From contig CABMEP010000044.1 in the NCBI GenBank assembly GCA_902385155.1, positions 1-37,938 on the forward strand: 37,938 bases of DNA. Reading direction: 5' to 3'. The DNA is from an uncultured archaeon (lineage in GTDB: Archaea; Micrarchaeota; Micrarchaeia; CABMEP01). The position numbers and the translations under genes are program-made. Below, in pieces: positions 35,395-37,938 of this stretch. A model generated the notes under the pieces. That model searched no databases. It was not told where the DNA came from and worked only from the letters and a program-made list of their open reading frames with translations. The number at the start of each line of letters is the position of its first letter. Position 1 is the stretch's first letter.

Positions 35395-37080
35395 GTGGCC
35401 AGATCCGTCATCTTCGTAGGGATCATGCTGACAGGGCTACTCTTTTTCGGCTGCGTCGACACGCATGGCTTTTTTGACTACGGGGGCCGGGCGGGGACGG
35501 GCGGCCTGCACGGCACGGTCACGGACGCGGACGGCACCCCGCTGAACGGGGTCTCCATCTCCCTGATCGGAGAGCCGTCCACCTACGGCGGCAGGACAGG
35601 CAAGGACGGGATGTACAGCATCACGGACCTCCCCGACGGCACTTACGACATCCTCGCGATAAAGGCCGGATACGACCCCGTGACCTTCCCGGGTTTCGCC
35701 GTCTCGGACGGCTACACGTACGAATGGAACATCACGCTGAGCCCCATGGGCGGCATGCATATCCCGGGGGACGGCGCCACAGACGCGCCCGATGCCGGCG
35801 GCCTGTACGGGACCATCATGAACCGGACGGAATCCCCTGTGGAGGACGTCTCCGTCTCCCTCATCGGCGATTCATCCAACTACAGCAGCAGGACGGGCGG
35901 GGACGGGAAGTACAATCTCACCGGAGTGCCCGCCGGCACGTACGAGATTGTCGTGGAGAAGCGGGGATACCGGACCGTGAACTACAGCAACCTCACCATC
36001 AATGCGAGGTGGCCCTACTCCTGGAACATCTCGATCACGAGGGATTGCGTGTATTACGAGGTCAACACGACCGCGAACTATGTCCTGAGATACGGATACA
36101 ACACGACAGTCTACCATGGGGACCAGACATATGTCGTGATGTATCCCGAAGGCGCGACATACAGCGTGTTCCCGGGCACCGACAGCGGGCTGTCCCGGAT
36201 CAGCACGTCCTCCCAGGCGGGGAACAGGATGCTGAGATGGACGCTCGACAACCTGGCGAACCGCTACGCCTATGTCGACGGATACGTCTATGTGGACATG
36301 AGAGGGACGCAGACGATGCGGCTGTTCGACAGGAGAGAGATGAGGATCGTGGACGCCTCGTCGGGCCAGCCCGCCTTCCTGGGAAGCGAGGCGCTGGAAG
36401 GCGAGGCGAGCGGGAACATGGTCGAGGCGGGAAGGACGATGATCGATCCATACGACAGCGAGATACGGACGATAGCGGAGCAGGTGAGGGACGGGACGAA
36501 AAGCGACGATGTCTGGACCGTAGCGGAAGCGATGTTCGTATGGCTGAAGAACAACACGGAATACTACCATGGCCCCGAGAGCGGCGCATACACCAAATCG
36601 GCCATAGAGGTGCTGCACAGCCGGGAAGGGGACTGCGACGAGCTCTCGTCCCTCTACGTCTCGCTGTGCCGGGCGGTCGGGATACCGGCGAGGTTCGTCA
36701 GGGGATACGCCATGGAAGAGGGCTCCACCGATTACACGAGCCACCAGTGGGCCGAGTTCTATGACGGGGAGTGGGTGCCCGTCGAGGTCGCGACCACAGG
36801 GAACACCACGCGCGAGAACGGGGTGACGCGCGGGATATCCGGGAACATAACGCACCTCGTCGATACCCGTTTCGGCTACAGGGGGCCGGGTTACGTCCAG
36901 ATATTCGTGGACGACGGGACAAGCGAGTCGGTGAACATCGATTACGGCAGCGGGGGCAAGTACTACGACAGGCCGTCCGTGACGTCCGATTACAGCTATT
37001 ATGACATCGTGAGCTACGACACGAAGTACATCGCCGCCTGCGCCGACGGGACGAGGGCTCTCGTTGGCGAGATAGGATGA
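35395..37080 (+). CDS. Secreted lipoprotein with two carboxypeptidase-regulatory-like repeats and transglutaminase-like domain; GTG start
   Basis: LLFFGC lipobox; two GGL-GT-...RTG-DG-Y-...GY repeats; REGDCDELSSLYVSLCRAVGIPARFVRGYAMEEGSTDYTSHQWAEFYDGEWVPVEVAT. Confidence 0.88.
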   Translation: MARSVIFVGIMLTGLLFFGCVDTHGFFDYGGRAGTGGLHGTVTDADGTPLNGVSISLIGEPSTYGGRTGKDGMYSITDLPDGTYDILAIKAGYDPVTFPGFAVSDGYTYEWNITLSPMGGMHIPGDGATDAPDAGGLYGTIMNRTESPVEDVSVSLIGDSSNYSSRTGGDGKYNLTGVPAGTYEIVVEKRGYRTVNYSNLTINARWPYSWNISITRDCVYYEVNTTANYVLRYGYNTTVYHGDQTYVVMYPEGATYSVFPGTDSGLSRISTSSQAGNRMLRWTLDNLANRYAYVDGYVYVDMRGTQTMRLFDRREMRIVDASSGQPAFLGSEALEGEASGNMVEAGRTMIDPYDSEIRTIAEQVRDGTKSDDVWTVAEAMFVWLKNNTEYYHGPESGAYTKSAIEVLHSREGDCDELSSLYVSLCRAVGIPARFVRGYAMEEGSTDYTSHQWAEFYDGEWVPVEVATTGNTTRENGVTRGISGNITHLVDTRFGYRGPGYVQIFVDDGTSESVNIDYGSGGKYYDRPSVTSDYSYYDIVSYDTKYIAACADGTRALVGEIG

Positions 37081-37101
37081 ATCCGGCCCGCCCTCACGCG
37101 T

Positions 37102-37500
37102 TCACTCGGTCGGCTTGCCGTCGTACTCCTCCGGCCGGGCGATCGCGTCCGCCTTTGTGCGCATGACCGTCTTGTCGATGTGCTCGGGCGGGGAGTAGAT
37201 GGTGTAGAGCTTGAGCGGCTCGGTCTTGGAGGTGTTGATCACGTTGTGCCTCGCGCCCGCGGGCACTATCGCCGCGCTGCCGTCCTTGACCTTGTACTTC
37301 TCTGCGTCGATGGTCACGAGCCCTTCCCCCTTCTCGAACCTGAAGAACTGGTCGATGTGCGGATGCACCTCGGCGCCTATCTCCTCCCCTGGCTGGAGGC
37401 ACATGAGCACGAGCTGGCTGTTCTTCCCGGTGTAGAGCACGCGGCGGAAGTCGGTGTTCTTCAGCGTCTCTTTCTCAATGAGCGTAGAGTATCCCTTCAT
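37102..37500 (-). CDS. Cupin-domain protein
   Basis: QLVLMCLQPGEEIGAEVHPHIDQFFRFEKGEGLVTIDAEKYKVKDGSAAIVPAGARHNVINTS. Confidence 0.92.
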   Translation of the reverse strand: MKGYSTLIEKETLKNTDFRRVLYTGKNSQLVLMCLQPGEEIGAEVHPHIDQFFRFEKGEGLVTIDAEKYKVKDGSAAIVPAGARHNVINTSKTEPLKLYTIYSPPEHIDKTVMRTKADAIARPEEYDGKPTE

Positions 37501-37548
37501 GGCATCACCTGAGCGACGATTGACCGCATCCCTAATAAATGTGAGCGT

Positions 37549-37938
37549 TCACTCCCGTACGAAGCCGAACCTCTTGCCTGCCGCGGTCATCCTGATGAAA
37601 TGATCGAGGCTGGACTTGAACGCCCCCTCGCTGTGGCGCTTCCTGCCGACGATGTAGGCGACGCGTATCCTCCTGTAGCGCGCCGGGAGCGCCTGGAAAT
37701 GGACCCATGCCGACTTGTCTTTCTTGATAGCATTGAGTATCCGCACGGGTATCCTGAAATCGTCGGCGTTGTCGAGATGCGGCTTGAACGCATGGGAGAC
37801 CGCATCGAGGCCCGCCCGGGTCATCCGTCTCTCCTTTATCAACGTCCTGATCCGCTCCAGGTTCATGTGGGAGAGGGCGCTGGTCCTCTTCCTGGGCGTG
37901 AACCTCTGCGCGAAACGCTTGCCGTCGATCCTCTTGAC
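37549..37938 (-). CDS. YdeI/OmpD-associated family protein, 5' end beyond window
   Basis: Frame stays open to the window end: VKRIDGKRFAQRFTPRKRTSALSHMNLERIRTLI...WVHFQALPARYRRIRVAYIVGRKRHSEGAFKSSLDHFIRMTAAGKRFG. Confidence 0.8.
   Translation of the reverse strand, partial: VKRIDGKRFAQRFTPRKRTSALSHMNLERIRTLIKERRMTRAGLDAVSHAFKPHLDNADDFRIPVRILNAIKKDKSAWVHFQALPARYRRIRVAYIVGRKRHSEGAFKSSLDHFIRMTAAGKRFGFVRE

Noticed and set aside
35724-36855. Long alternative-frame ORFs over the transglutaminase gene (35724..36764 + and 35872..36855 -)
   Set aside because: Biased composition, no recognisable domain, fully overlapped by a well-supported CDS.

Overview
The window reads as archaeal chromosome, probably a DPANN-type lineage (inference). 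The basis is an archaeal-type S-adenosylmethionine synthetase and many genes with a TATA-like box about 25-28 nt upstream of the start codon, suggesting leaderless mRNAs. From about 8 kb to the end it carries mostly dense single-gene units: class I methyltransferase, two large secreted transglutaminase-like paralogs, amidohydrolase, SAM synthetase, ICMT-like methyltransferase, UPRT, cold-shock protein, isochorismatase, SIMPL, ArsR-like regulator, cupin, a YdeI-like gene cut by the window end, and many secreted or membrane proteins. The most unusual region is about 0.8-7.9 kb. It is a mostly one-directional array of small, unrelated accessory genes (2 HNH, RBBP9/YdeN-like hydrolase, 2 Fic, 2 DUF1801-like, 2 HD, DUF3795-like, small membrane proteins). 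Many junctions carry a short repeat, coding-strand consensus about TGTTGGAAGTGCTAAGAGAG, fixed to the stop codon of the upstream gene. In several genes the repeat also encodes the last codons, so unrelated proteins end in -KT(K/R)*. This looks like a cassette array, but without integron integrase or classical paired-box attC sites. The only recombinase in view, at the array edge, is a serine recombinase homolog that appears to have lost its catalytic residues while keeping its HTH. Inverted repeats at both fic promoters, other palindromes, a paired promoter element and three unlisted small ORFs are also reported. All assignments are by eye; no database search was run.
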